A stretch of 64,000 nt of DNA from Phascolomyces articulosus (GCA_025677815.1 JAIXMP010000015.1:558001-622000), one strand, 5' to 3'; counted from the first letter of the stretch, positions 38,449 to 48,935 are shown. The notes: generated by a model not told the origin, from the letters alone. Program-made: numbers and translations.

Positions 38449-39360
38449 TTAAGATGAAATAAAAGCATCCTTGTTCCTCTTATACCACTCTTCCACCGAT
38501 TCTGGGTCTCTTCCCAACAAAATCGACAATCCACGCGATACCGTAGGCAGATTATTTTTTGCTTGATAAGAAGCAGCACAAAACGACAATGCATGCCCCA
38601 ATCCTAATTGAAGATACATATCATAAACAACCTGAGGTGCTACTTGTTCATAACGAATCGTTCGACCCAAAAGCTTTGAAAGTAATGTAGCTCGTTGTTG
38701 AGGTGTTTTCACATCCCCAATCAATTCATACCCCGTATCCCCATGTTTCTCCACAGGATCCATCAAGACGCGTGCTGCCACTTGACCAATATCCAAAGGA
38801 GATATATATTCTTGATATTCATCGGGTCCGGCTGCATCCATAAATGAGTGCTTGTGTTGGATCGTGTCAGATACAAACAAGAGGTTGGACATGAAGTTTG
38901 AAGGTCTTAAACTGACAAGACGTCCTTTGTTTTTCTTACGATGGACAGAATGAAACAAGGCGGTTTCTGCTTCTTGATGGGGAAGTAAAGCTTGGTATTC
39001 CCTCCATGCCGTGGTTTGAACAGATACATCCACAATTTGTTTCACACCTGCTTCATAAGCTTTTTCCCCCAAAGTGATCTTGATGTCACCCATGTCTTCC
39101 ATATCGGGCACAAGTAAAAAAAGTCGAGTATGTCCTTGGATCGCTTGATGGAAAGGGGTCAAGTCAATGTAATCTCCTTGGATCACAGTAAGGAGACCTT
39201 TTTGTTTTTCTTCTGTCTCTTTGAATTTTTGGGGAGAGCGTGTATAGGCTGTCACTGGGATGTTATTTTTTAAAAGTTCATTCACAACAACAGAGCCTAC
39301 ATTGCCTGTTGAACCAAGAACAAAAATACGTTCATTTTTATCATTATTATTATTGGACAT
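38449..39360 (-). CDS. NmrA-like NAD(P)-binding protein, copy 1
   Basis: Single-exon, 303 aa. N-terminal Rossmann motif VLGSTGNVGSVVV (GxxGxxG), then TRSP and LLVPDM, typical of the NmrA/atypical SDR family, which includes NADP-sensing regulators and quinone or isoflavone reductase-like enzymes. There is no classical YxxxK pair at the usual place, as expected for this family. It is a tandem paralogue of the gene at 39740-40669 (same direction, 380 bp apart). The two share IFVLGSTG/IYVLGSTG starts and DPVEKHGD and SRGL(S/K)ILLGR(D/Q)PESV blocks. It ends KDAFISS. Whether it is a redox enzyme or a regulator cannot be told from the sequence. Confidence 0.9.
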   Translation of the reverse strand: MSNNNNDKNERIFVLGSTGNVGSVVVNELLKNNIPVTAYTRSPQKFKETEEKQKGLLTVIQGDYIDLTPFHQAIQGHTRLFLLVPDMEDMGDIKITLGEKAYEAGVKQIVDVSVQTTAWREYQALLPHQEAETALFHSVHRKKNKGRLVSLRPSNFMSNLLFVSDTIQHKHSFMDAAGPDEYQEYISPLDIGQVAARVLMDPVEKHGDTGYELIGDVKTPQQRATLLSKLLGRTIRYEQVAPQVVYDMYLQLGLGHALSFCAASYQAKNNLPTVSRGLSILLGRDPESVEEWYKRNKDAFISS

Positions 39361-39739
39361 GATGCCTTGATATATTTATATATAAAGTGAGGTAAAAGAG
39401 AAAAAAAAAAAGAAAGACAAAGAAACGTTTTTTTGTTTATGTATTCAATTTTCGTTTCTCATGGAATTTTATACTGTTTTGTTTGATGCTGCGGTTTGCT
39501 TTTTATGTAAAAATCCAAACATACTGCGGATGGTTTCATATGACATGAATTTCCTTGTTTTGCATAATGTAGACTTCCTGGAAGTGTGGCACGGGTTTAA
39601 TAATTCAAACATGGAAAACCAGGATTATGTTATAAGCATTTATGTTTACTCAATGCTAACAAGCAATCATTTATTTATTTATCATTATACAATCATATCC
39701 TCTTCTCCCCCCCTCCTCCCTCATCTTCTACCTATCTAT
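39361..39739. other. Spacer between the NmrA-like paralogues
   Basis: It holds the 3' UTR of copy 2 and the promoter of copy 1. A 114-codon plus-strand frame here (39461-39805) overlaps the next gene and has no recognisable features, so I do not call it. Confidence 0.5.
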
Positions 39740-40669
39740 TCAATTTTCTTTAACAGAAGAACCATCAAAAACATGTTTATTCTTTTTCAACCACTCTTTT
39801 ACTGATTCAGGTTGTCTACCCAACAAAATCTTTAATCCACGCGACACTGTTGGATTATTGGCAGAATAAGTTGATACCGAAAACGCAAACGTATGATCAA
39901 ATCCCAGACGAATAAACATATCATAAATTACTTGAGAATCCACTTGTTCATAATGAATAGGACGTCCCAACACGTCAGAAAACATAGTAGCACGTTGTTG
40001 AGGAGAAATGACATCGCCAATCAATTCATACGCCACATCACCATGTTTTTCCACTGGATCCATCAAGATTCGAGCAGCCACTAGACCGATATCCCAAGGA
40101 CTGACCCATTCTTGCCGTTCTTCTGGATCCAATTCTTCCATAAACATGTCCTCCGTTTGAATAATATCGGATGAATAATACATGTTGGTCATGAAATTAC
40201 CAGGACGAAGACTCACCAATCGACCTTGTTGTTGTTTTCGTTCAGGCAAGTCAAACAAGGCTCTTTCAGCTTCTTGATGATGGAGGGTCAATTGATAGAT
40301 ACGCCAAGGTAATGTTTGCACAGATAAGTCAACAATTTGTTGAATACCGGAAGCATAGGCTTTTTTACCTATTTGGATCTTGATTTCGGTCATATTGTCA
40401 ATATCAGGAATCAGTAAAAAGAGACGTGTATGACCAGCAATGGATTCATGAAACGGTGATAGATCTTCAAAACCTCCCTGGACAATGGTAAGATCTTGAT
40501 ATCCTTTGGCATTTGGTACAGTAGTATAAAGTTTTTCAGGTGTACGGGTATAAGCAGTTACTTTAGCTCCCATTTTGATCAATTCATCCACCACAAAGGA
40601 ACCAACATGGCCCGTGGAACCAAGAACATAGATTTTGTTATGACTATTATTATTATTATCTGTTGACAT
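39740..40669 (-). CDS. NmrA-like NAD(P)-binding protein, copy 2
   Basis: Single-exon, 309 aa, with IYVLGSTGHVGSFVV as dinucleotide-binding loop and AYTRTPEKL after strand 2. It aligns with the neighbouring copy over its full length, roughly 55-60% identical by eye. Shared blocks include GHTRLFLL(V/I)PD, SVQT, RLVSLRP, DIG, ARILMDPVEKHGD, YELIGDV and QQRAT. It ends HVFDGSSVKEN. The arrangement points to tandem duplication with divergence. Its substrate or regulatory partner is unknown. Confidence 0.9.
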   Translation of the reverse strand: MSTDNNNNSHNKIYVLGSTGHVGSFVVDELIKMGAKVTAYTRTPEKLYTTVPNAKGYQDLTIVQGGFEDLSPFHESIAGHTRLFLLIPDIDNMTEIKIQIGKKAYASGIQQIVDLSVQTLPWRIYQLTLHHQEAERALFDLPERKQQQGRLVSLRPGNFMTNMYYSSDIIQTEDMFMEELDPEERQEWVSPWDIGLVAARILMDPVEKHGDVAYELIGDVISPQQRATMFSDVLGRPIHYEQVDSQVIYDMFIRLGFDHTFAFSVSTYSANNPTVSRGLKILLGRQPESVKEWLKKNKHVFDGSSVKEN

Positions 40670-41608
40670 AGTATGGAGGAGGGGGCAAGTGATCTCTTTT
40701 GCAGTTGGTTGTTTTTTGTATAATTTGAAAAAAAAGAGGCTTAATTTTTTTTCATGTCCCTCTTTGTTCTTCTTCTTTCTTTTATAGACTTTTTTTGTTG
40801 CTGTTGTTTTTTTTTTCTATGGAATGTGTCTACCTCTCCCAGAATTCGATGGATCCAGAAAACTCAAAGGCTGCGCCTTATTAATAAATAAATCAATTAC
40901 CTTGTAAAGAAACACGGTATACTTCTTGTATATTTGGATGAAAAAAGTTTCTCCCAGGATGGTAATATTGAATGCTGCGGCTGGTGATGGAAGGAATTGA
41001 TACACTTTTTTTTTTACCAACAATGATATAAAGCACAATCCTATTTTTTTTTTCCCAAAGATTCTTTCAAAAAAAAAAAAACACACACACACACACATCT
41101 ATGGAGATAAGGATTCAAATCAAAAGACCATTCATCTTCTTTCTTTCTATCATTCATCTATTCACATAACGATGAGGAATATACGCAGAAGATAAGAATA
41201 GTAAGCTATAAAAATGGTTATACGGATTGATCTTCTTTTTAGATATTATTTATGAAATACAAGCGACATGAGTTGAAGAACAAAAAAAAAAAAAAAAAAA
41301 GAAAAATGACGGATGACAAGGAAGAAATGCCCATTCATTACCAATTGCATAATTGGATCTTACAAAAGGTACCAACTTGCCAAAAAAAGAAACCACACAA
41401 GAAACTCCGGTCCATGACGTACGCTCTTTTTACAACCAATTCGTAATGTTGCAACTGTGTGTGTAGTGCACGCGTTTTATTCTCTTTTAAAAACCACACA
41501 ACCTCTCTATATTAAAAAAAATCGATCTGGGATCTTTTTTTTCCTACCCAAATAACAAATAACAAACTCTCTTTTTTTTTTTAATATATATATATAAATT
41601 CATTCACC
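40670..41608. other. Divergent intergenic region between NmrA-like copy 2 and RPN10
   Basis: This should contain both promoters. There are T-, A- and (CA)n tracts (41078-41097, 41282-41300). A 46-codon plus-strand frame starts at 41306 (MTDDKEEMPIHYQLHNWILQ) in a plausible context, but it has no homology I recognise and is not called as a gene. A minus-strand 93-codon frame (40817-41098) begins in the (CA)n tract and is rejected. Confidence 0.45.
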
Positions 41609-43328
41609 ATGTCACTTGAGGCGGCCATGATTGTGTAAGTTCTTTTATATATATATATATATATATTAATCCCTCCATCGAGAAGAAGAAACGATGCTAT
41701 CAAAAAAAAACCTTGAAATCTATATAATCTCTATTCCATTAATAATAATAATAATAATAATAATAAACCTTTATTTTAAAAAAATCGATAGCATTGACAA
41801 TTCGGAATGGATGCGAAACGGGGATTATACACCCACACGTCTTGCAGCACAAAACGAAGCCGTGAATCTCATCTTTTCTTCAAAGACACAAGCCAATCGA
41901 GAAAATACAGTTGGATTGATGACCATGGCTGGAAAAAGTCCTGAAGTCTTGGTCACTTTGACTTCGGATGTGGGTAAAATCTTAACAGCTTTACATGGTG
42001 TGAAAATTAGTAATAAGACCAATTTTATGACGGGTATACAAATTGCACAGGTAATTTCGTTTTTTTTTCTTGTATGGAAAAATAAAGGGAGGGGAAGAGG
42101 AAGGTGGGTGTTCCAGTTTAATGGGATAATGTATTTTGTCAATATCTCGTCAAAGATGACTGAACGCGTAATATATATATATATATATGTATATGTATAG
42201 CTTGCATTAAAACACAGACAAAACCGAAATCAACGTCAACGCATTGTGGTATTTGTTGGTAGTCCAGTAGAAGCAGATGAACGGGCGTTGGTGAAATTAG
42301 CAAAGAAAATGAAAAAGAATAATGTTGCTGTGGATATCATCAATTTTGGAGAAGAAGCAGAAAATACAGCTAAATTGGAAGCTTTTATTAACAATGTCAA
42401 TAATGGTGATAACAGGTAAATAATAATTATAGAACGATGAGGATAAGAAATGGATGGGGGAGCATGTTGTTTTCATTGATGGAATTAAAAAAAAAAAAAT
42501 AAAAAAAAAAAGAAAGAGGAAGAGAGAGAAAAGGCAATCATAAACCGTCAAACGCTAAAAAAAAATTGGAAAAAAAAACAATCATAGTCACCTTGTCAGT
42601 ATTCCCCCTGGACCTCATATTTTAAGCGACATGCTTATTTCTACCCCCATTATAGCTGGTGAAGAGGGTGCTCCCAGTGGATTTGGTGGTAGTGGAGGAG
42701 GAAATGATTTCGAATTTGGCGTCGATCCAAACTTGGATCCCGAACTTGCTTTGGCTTTACGTATTTCATTGGAAGAAGAAAAGGCACGTCAAGAAGCAGA
42801 AGCTGCAAAGCAAGGAGGTGAAAGTAGTAGTGGTGCTGATAAATCAAAGGGAGAATCTTCTTCATCACAAGGAGGTGAAAGTATGGCAGTTGATTCAAAG
42901 GAACCTGCTTCCTCTTCTTCTGCTGCAGCAGCTACGGGTGGACATGATGACGGGGAAGATGCTGAATTGCAAGCTGCTCTTGCCATGTCAATGAATGATG
43001 ATAATACACAAGGAGGTGGTGATATACCAGTAAGTAGAAATCTATCCAATATATATATATATATATATACTGACACTCTTGTTACTATTATGATGATTAG
43101 GATGAGGATGTGAATATGGAAGAACTCAGTGAACAAGAACAACTTCAACGTGCATTGGAAATGTCCATGAATAATGACGAAGGTGAAGAAGCAAATAATG
43201 AAATGTTATCTGCTGTATTGAGCTCATTGCCTGGTGTAGACCAAAATGATGAACGGATTCAAAAGGCATTGGAAGATCTTCAAGAAAAAAAGGATAAAGA
43301 AGGCAAAAAGGATGAGGATCAGAAATAA
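41609..43328 (+). CDS. RPN10: 26S proteasome regulatory subunit Rpn10 (S5a)
   Basis: Ubiquitin receptor of the 19S regulatory particle. Five exons: 41609-41634, 41792-42050, 42201-42415, 42588-43029, 43101-43328, summing to 1170 nt, 389 aa. The N-terminal von Willebrand A domain (about 1-190) starts [20 protein letters not shown] and includes [36 protein letters not shown] and [10 protein letters not shown]. Three ubiquitin-interacting-type motifs follow: [13 protein letters not shown] (about 219-231), [13 protein letters not shown] (about 293-305) and [15 protein letters not shown] (about 327-341). The tail is Lys/Asp-rich. The 26-nt first exon is supported by the conserved start and by GT|GTAAGT joining to ATAG|C with a restored Val codon. 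Yeast Rpn10 has one UIM and human S5a two, so three is the animal-plus pattern. Confidence 0.96.
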
Positions 43329-44640
43329 ACAATATACTCCTTTTCATATAAAAATCAACATTTTTCTTTTTTTTTTTTCCATTGTCCTTCAAACCACCTC
43401 TACTTTTTTTCTCATCCACTCTTCCTTTTTTTTTATCTTCTTACCCATTTTAAAATAATAAACATATTAAAAAAAAGAACAACTAACCAAAAAAAATAAA
43501 ATAAAAAAAATAATAGAGAATGGTTATTTTTTGGGGAGGATGAGTAAGGAAGATATTGTATAAAGTAGGAAAGAGGTTGGTTTCACAACAAATTGAAAAT
43601 CAATGATACATAATATAAGATCAACTTTTTCAAGCAATGTTTTTCAGAACCATCATTGCTTCTTGGAGTATTGAGAAATGATAGAAAACGTAAACATTCC
43701 AACAACTATGATCACTGATAGAAAAATAAATGCTGATTTACCACTAATCTGTTTAATAATATTATTATTAACTAGTAAATATATTCAAACGTATTATTAT
43801 TTTATGATGAACAAGTTGCTTTTGCAGACTTGATTTAGTATCAACAGATAATGAATATCAAAATAATAATACTATATAAAATCACATTGAATGGTGAAAA
43901 CCCATTATGTAGGCACTACTACCTTGATCAAAAATAAACATTTGGTACTTTTTCCGGTTTTAGTAGAATCTAATACTAAAGAATAAACATCATAGACATC
44001 TTTGGGATTAAAGTATAAACAACATATAGTCTCCAAGCAACCCCACTATTAATTTTGGCATTCACTTTATTTGCTACGTACTATTATTCTTTGTTATACG
44101 ATTATTCGATACTGTAAGGCAACCACTACGCTCCGATTATTGTAGAAATGCCGTGCTTGGAACAACTTTTCGATTCTTCTACACCTTAAATGGGTAAACT
44201 GTATTTATTCAAAAATCATAACAATGAATTAAAATAATGACATAAGAACGCTCATGGTACGTAATTAGTTATGATATCACTCACCATTGCTATATAATTT
44301 TTAACAAAGTGAGCTTAAAAATGTAGGTTGCAATGATAATAATGATAATATTTGATTTCTTCATGCCTACCTTACCAATATATTATGGAACCTTAATTCT
44401 GCATACAGTAGTATGTTTCCTTTGATGATTTGTGTAAAGTAAAAAAAAAAAAAGAAATCAGCTCTGTTAGACCCGATCTTGGTCATGGAGGGTCATCGCT
44501 TCAAATAAAACTCCATCACCTCTAATCTCCAAGATTACCAAAAAAAAAGTAAAAAAAGTAATAAATAATAAAAGGTTCACTCGTTTTATTCAATTGAAAT
44601 AAAATAATATTTTTATTATGTTAGTTTATAACTGTGGCGT
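43329..44640. other. Intergenic region downstream of RPN10, no gene
   Basis: The RPN10 3' UTR is followed by A/T-rich sequence. I see no protein-like frame longer than a few dozen codons and no RNA gene. Homopolymers are at 44437-44452. Confidence 0.45.
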
Positions 44641-44659
44641 TTGATTGTCATTACGTTGT

Positions 44660-44869
44660 TTCTTTTTCTGCGTGTATATATGCGAAGAAAAAATAAGGAG
44701 AGAGGAAAAGTCTCTCGATAAAGAAGGTCTTGACGCCACAAACGCCACATACAATGCAACTCTGAAACATTGTGGCCACAACTGGGATGTTCAAGCTGAA
44801 TTTTATCATGGATATGTTAAAAACAATGGTGATATCATACAACTAGGGGTTCAGGAACAGTTGTTATGA
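44660..44869 (+). pseudogene. Short protein-like fragment of unknown origin
   Basis: The frame LDKEGLDATNATYNATLK... HNWDVQAEFYHGYV... ending GVQEQLL reads like true protein in normal codon use but has no convincing start, partner exon or family. It lies upstream of another broken frame on the same strand and might be part of the same lost gene or element. Confidence 0.3.
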
Positions 44870-45103
44870 AAATAATTGTTACGTATAGACACTTACTTAC
44901 TAAAGAGAATAAGCTTACAATCATATATACAACTAATTTTATTTTTATGGTCCATGAATGAATATATTTGTGTATGGCCTGGCTATAGCTAGAAAATTTC
45001 CAGGTGTCTGGGTAATAAATTAAATCACGAAACTCGAATTTCTTTTTTTTTTCTTCTTTGCTCTGGCACCCCGTTTTTTTTCTGTAGTAATTCAGCGTTT
45101 ACA

Positions 45104-45610
45104 ATGCTTGACTTCCACCCACATACCTACGTTGCATTAGCAACTTTCATTGCACTTGTGAATTCCCCTCATGAAACGGTAATTTTCTGGTTTTTCTGCT
45201 GGCCAGTAATTTACTATTGTTATTACAAAATCATAAACAGTAAGTACTTCAAAGTTCCAGTTGCCACGGCAACAGATAACCATGATGAATACAAAGAAGC
45301 AATGTATAGCAATCCTCTTTGGGCCTTGCGCCGAATGGCAGAAGTAGCTGCTTTATTAGATGAACCTTCCCTTACCCCTCCCACCATTAGTACACCACCA
45401 CAACCGTAACACCCATACCAATACAACACCGTCATTCATTACCCTGAGAGCACTACTTATGCTTTCCACTGCTACCATTGCTATAAGCAAGAACAACAAC
45501 AATTCCGCCTTGAAGAACAATTTGTTATTCAAATGCGCTTCAGTCGTTTGTCCGTTCGTGCTCCCACTTGGGACATGGACGTTGATGACACTGTCCACAA
45601 TAATTGGTAG
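45104..45610 (+). pseudogene. Broken ORF of unknown function with one internal TAA
   Basis: One frame runs from ATG 45104 to TAG 45608-45610 with a single TAA at 45407-45409. Around that stop (TPPQP-stop-HPYQYN) the context suggests a CAA-to-TAA change. The region has Leu/Ile/Tyr-rich hydrophobic sequence first, then KEAMYSNPLWALRRMAEVAALL, a Pro/Thr stretch, CYHCYKQEQQQFRLEEQF and APTWDMDVDD. I do not recognise a family. An intron could remove part of the hydrophobic piece (GTAATT at 45179 to ACAG at 45240), but that joint meets a stop. Confidence 0.35.
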
Positions 45611-45975
45611 TTGTATGCATCTTTTTTTTTTTCTTTCATTTCCAAAATTAAGTCTCGAGAACGCGTTTGATAATTATGCATTGACTCTTTTTTATTTATT
45701 AATGAGTAGGGTTTTCTTTTCTTTTTCTGTTTTCTTTCATTTCCTTCCGTTACAACCAAAAAAAAAAAAACCAAAACACCACCCCAAAAACATGTCAAAA
45801 TTTAAAAAAACTAACAAAAAAAAATAAACAAAAAACAAAAAAATCATATTTCAGTACTTTGTTTTATATATTTTATTGGTAAGTAGTTTTATATTTTAGG
45901 TCATTCATTCATTGTTTAGTTGCAATGTATGAAAACTACCGTACTCTTCTTTGTAATAATAATAGGATTCTCCTT
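45611..45975. other. A/T-rich spacer, no gene
   Basis: T- and A-rich with mononucleotide runs (45619-45630, 45756-45770). No gene is supported. Confidence 0.4.
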
Positions 45976-46079
45976 ATTTTGATACCCTTCTTCTTATATC
46001 CATCTTCTTTTACCTTTCTTTATACCGTTTCTTTATACCTTATCTTTATACCCTTCTTCTTATACCTCTTTTTATACCC
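45976..46079. repeat. Degenerate minisatellite, about 13-15 bp unit TATACCnTTCTT
   Basis: About seven imperfect head-to-tail copies of a pyrimidine-rich unit (TATACCGTTTCTT, TATACCTTATCTT, TATACCCTTCTTCT, TATACCTCTTTTT and so on). It directly precedes the hairpin-module region. Confidence 0.75.
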
Positions 46080-46230
46080 GCAGTTTTGTTAGATACCTAT
46101 TATAGGTAAGTAACAATTGACAAACGATTATTTCTTTCGCTTTCATTTATTGTTCACAGCAAATTTACTCACCATTTCTTGTAGATTTTTTTGCTTTTGT
46201 TTTTTTTTGTTAGTTTTTATATTTTGACTT

Positions 46231-46757
46231 TTAGACTTGGCCGTTGTGCCAATAGAGGTATGTTAACTATCAATTATAAATTGCATACATTCTTTCATGA
46301 TATTGGTATTAATAACTCTCTATCCATTTGTAAATATCTAATCATAGGTTCGTTACTTGGCCAGTTTTGTTTGAGTTTTTCTCCGCCGTTCTTTATACGG
46401 CGTAGGTAATGGCCCTTGCGCCATAGTGTAAGTTTTTTTTTTTAAATTTATATATCTATCATGAATTTATTTTTTCATAGCTATTATGCTAGTCCAATCA
46501 TTTATATTCCATCCATAGTGTGGCTAGAAGAGCCACAGATCCGCCGTCATCCATGACGGCGTAGTTCATGGCCTGCGGGCATGTGGTAAGTTTCTTTTTT
46601 TTATATATATTTATAACCAATTCATTATACATTGTATAAAACATCATCCTGATTCGATCAATTTTATTTGATTTATAGGGGTGGCTAGAAGAGCCACCAA
46701 TCCTGGGTCAAGTAGGCAGCTTTGGTGGATGGGGAGCAGCTCTTCAGGAATAAAGGT
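46231..46757 (+). ncRNA. Candidate spliced structured RNA: hairpin modules separated by intron-like spacers
   Basis: Four islands of mixed composition each hold strong hairpins. Island 1 has TTGGC/GCCAA (46237-46252). Island 2 has CGCCGT/ACGGCG (46384-46402) then TGGC/GCCA (46410-46423). Island 3 has TGTGGCT/AGCCACA (46519-46537), CGCCGTCAT/ATGACGGCG (46542-46561) then ATGGCC/GGGCAT (46568-46582). Island 4 has GGTGGCT/AGCCACC (46680-46698). The spacers start GTAAGT (46428, 46585) or GTATGT (about 46258) and end ATAG (46347, 46518, 46677). Islands 2 and 3 are homologous, and islands 3 and 4 share the GTGGCTAGAAGAGCCAC hairpin. A non-coding spliced transcript is one reading. Decayed minus-strand coding repeats (VALLAT is open in islands 3 and 4) are another. 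Confidence 0.35.
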
Positions 46758-47010
46758 AAGGGAGGAGTCTGGGAGTTGGGTTTGGCATGGTTTGCTCCAT
46801 GCCATGGTCAAAGGGATTCGGGGCAGGCAGGCTATGGGTTGTCCATCTTCGGCTTTTGGGTTCTGGCGTGGGGTATGGTGCCAGTGGTTCTTGTAGTGTA
46901 AGTGGTTGGTGTGGGATGGGGTGTGAAATGGGGTGCATTTGTGGTCATTTCACAGGAATACGTTTTTTTCTTTCTTCACTAGGTAATGCATATGCTGGAT
47001 GGTAGTAGGG
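46678..47010 (-). repeat. Imperfect inverted repeat, left copy (GC-richer island)
   Basis: Read on the minus strand, this stretch aligns with 47370-47710 on the plus strand over about 330 bp at perhaps 65-70% identity. Shared words include GAAGAAAGAAAAAAACGTATTCCTGTG against GAGAAAGAAGAAAACGTATTC in pieces, CTCCC/CCTTTATTCCTGAAGAGCTG, and CTGCCTACTTGACCCAG. It is much less A/T-rich than its surroundings. Confidence 0.55.
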
Positions 47011-47369
47011 TCGCGTCAAGGAATGAGAGCCTTTTGGTATGTATATGAGATATCAAAAAGGTATTGATGGACTTTGACGACGGAAAAAAGTGGATATCGA
47101 TTATATATGTTTGGTAAGTCTATTGTGTTCTTTTTTTTTGACACGGAAAATGTAATAGAAAAGAATGGATGGGTGAATGGATAATTATTTTATTTGTGAG
47201 TAACATCGCTAACTGTTATATATTTTATTGTCTTAATGGTGATAACAATTCCATTTTTCCAACTGGGAAAATGGAACTGTTATTTTAGATATGACGATGG
47301 AGCTACCTTGATATCCAGTCAATTCGTTCGATATCCTTTTGGTATTTCATATTCATACCAATTGGTTTC

Positions 47370-47710
47370 TTGTTCTTTGGCGTTGATTCCTATTATCATC
47401 TGGTCATATGTATTACTTGGTGGAGAAAGAAGAAAACGTATTCTTGTGAGGTGGCCACGAATGTACTCCATTTTGCATCTTGTCCTGCGTCGACTGCTTA
47501 TGCTACAAGGATCACTGGTGCCCCTCACGCTGGAATCCGAAGGCTGGAGGTGTGCAATCTATATTCTGTCTGTCCCGATTCCTTTGGTTGTAGTATGGGG
47601 CAGATCATGTCGAGCCCACTTCCAGACTTTTTCCTTGCCTTTATTTCTGGAGAGTTGTTCTCCTGAAGCCAGAGCTGTCTGCTTGGCCCAGCAGGCTAGC
47701 CGAGTAAACA
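47370..47710 (+). repeat. Imperfect inverted repeat, right copy, possible coding relic
   Basis: Plus-strand partner of the left copy. Differences between the copies fall mostly on third positions of the frame that reads TYSCEVATNVLHFASCP and PHAGIRRLEVCNLYSVCPDSFG (about 47445-47620). That suggests an old protein-coding sequence in this frame rather than in the longer 217-codon frame at 47236-47889. The frame is closed by TGA near 47664. Downstream is a GTGGTT-rich run and an A24 tract. I recognise no family. Confidence 0.4.
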
Positions 47711-48240
47711 ACCTCTTCTGTGAGGAAAAGAAAGAAAACAAAGGAAAACAGCAGAAACAGTTGTGGTTGTGGTGGTTGTGGTGGCTGCGGATCAATCAAC
47801 ACAAAAAAAAAAAGTACAGGTATAACAAAAAAAAAAAAAAAAAAAAAAGAGGGAAACAAAATATACACATATACACAAAACAAATTTGAGCATAGTACCA
47901 AGCAATGAAGTGAAAAAAAAGCATTTGATCCAGTAAGTTTTTTATATTACATTAATTTGTTATATTTATTTATCAACACTACGACATTTGTATCAAGAGA
48001 TGCTAATATCATTTCACATATACTATATATTAGATTATGGGCGAATGAAACAAAACAAAAAAAAATATCTTGGACGAACAGTATATATGTGTGTCTATAC
48101 AAATGACTTGGGCCGGTGGGTATGGTTAGGAGCCGATGAAGAGAGGTCGACCTGAAAAATTCGAAGACTATGGGTAACGAGGATCAACATCGACTTTTAA
48201 AGATACAGATCGACCTGTTTCATTTGTGTAGATCCATGTA
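47711..48240. other. Low-complexity and AT-rich spacer
   Basis: A (TGGTTG)n-type stretch at 47760-47785 is followed by long A tracts (47797-47848). Mixed sequence with two GTCGACCT-type words follows around 48146-48208. No gene. Confidence 0.35.
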
Positions 48241-48935
48241 TGTATTGGTACATTCCACTATATTATACAAATACAAATACAAACAATCATAAAAAATATA
48301 AAAGAACAAGGTAAGTAATATGGTGTTTCAGAAATAACGGATAGATTATAATTGCATGTAATAATAGTATATTAACTTGTATACCATTTTATATGAATAG
48401 GAACTTTGATTCCCTCTGAGTCTTTTATATACAAAAAAAAAATAAATGAACAAGGTAAATAAGTTTAAAAATTGCTGAAATAACGGGTGGATTATAGGTG
48501 TATGGAATAGTATGCTAACTTGTATATCATTTATATCAACAGAGACTTTGTTTCCCTCTGAGTCTTTTATTATACATATACAAAAACAAAAACTTACAAA
48601 AAAAAAGAACAAGGTAACTAGGATCAAGGTTTTTTAGAAATAATGGATGTATTATATGGTTGTATCTATGAAATGATAAGCTAATTTGTATTACACTTTA
48701 TACTAATGGAACTATGTTTCCCTCTGAGTCTTATGCAAACATATACAAATTACAAACAATTAAAAGAAAATGATCAAGGTAAGATTAACTTTTGCATAAT
48801 ATAACGTAAAGTAGTAGTAGCTACATGAAGATGAAATGATTTATCTAATTTGAATTTCGTTTTATATATTATAGAAACAAAATGTTTCCTCTGAATCATA
48901 TTACAAAAAAAAATATTCATAGATTGCTTGGTGCT
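48241..48935 (+). repeat. Tandem array of exon/intron-like units (about 140-170 bp)
   Basis: The word TTCCCTCTGAGTC (fourth copy TTTCCTCTGAATC) recurs, with its CCTCTGA core at 48413, 48555, 48721 and 48889. Each copy is followed by an A/T-rich ATACAAA run. The first three continue to AACAAG|GTAA or ATCAAG|GTAA, then GAAATAACGG-like sequence and a GTAT...TTAACTTGTAT block. Each unit thus looks like a short exon ending AAG|GTAAG plus an intron of about 100 nt. No common open frame survives in the four copies on the plus strand. On the minus strand DSEGNKV-like words recur but also hit stops. Confidence 0.65.

Noticed and set aside
40817..41098. 93-codon minus-strand frame
   Set aside because: It starts in a (CA)n/A-run tract, has no recognisable motif and lies in a promoter region shared by two genes.
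47236..47889. 217-codon open frame on the plus strand
   Set aside because: Comparison of the two inverted copies puts the synonymous changes in another frame; the C-terminus is translated from a (TGGTTG)n run and an A24 tract.
48241..48935. Tandem C/D-box snoRNA cluster
   Set aside because: CTGA is kept in all units but a matching box C is not, and closing stems are absent.
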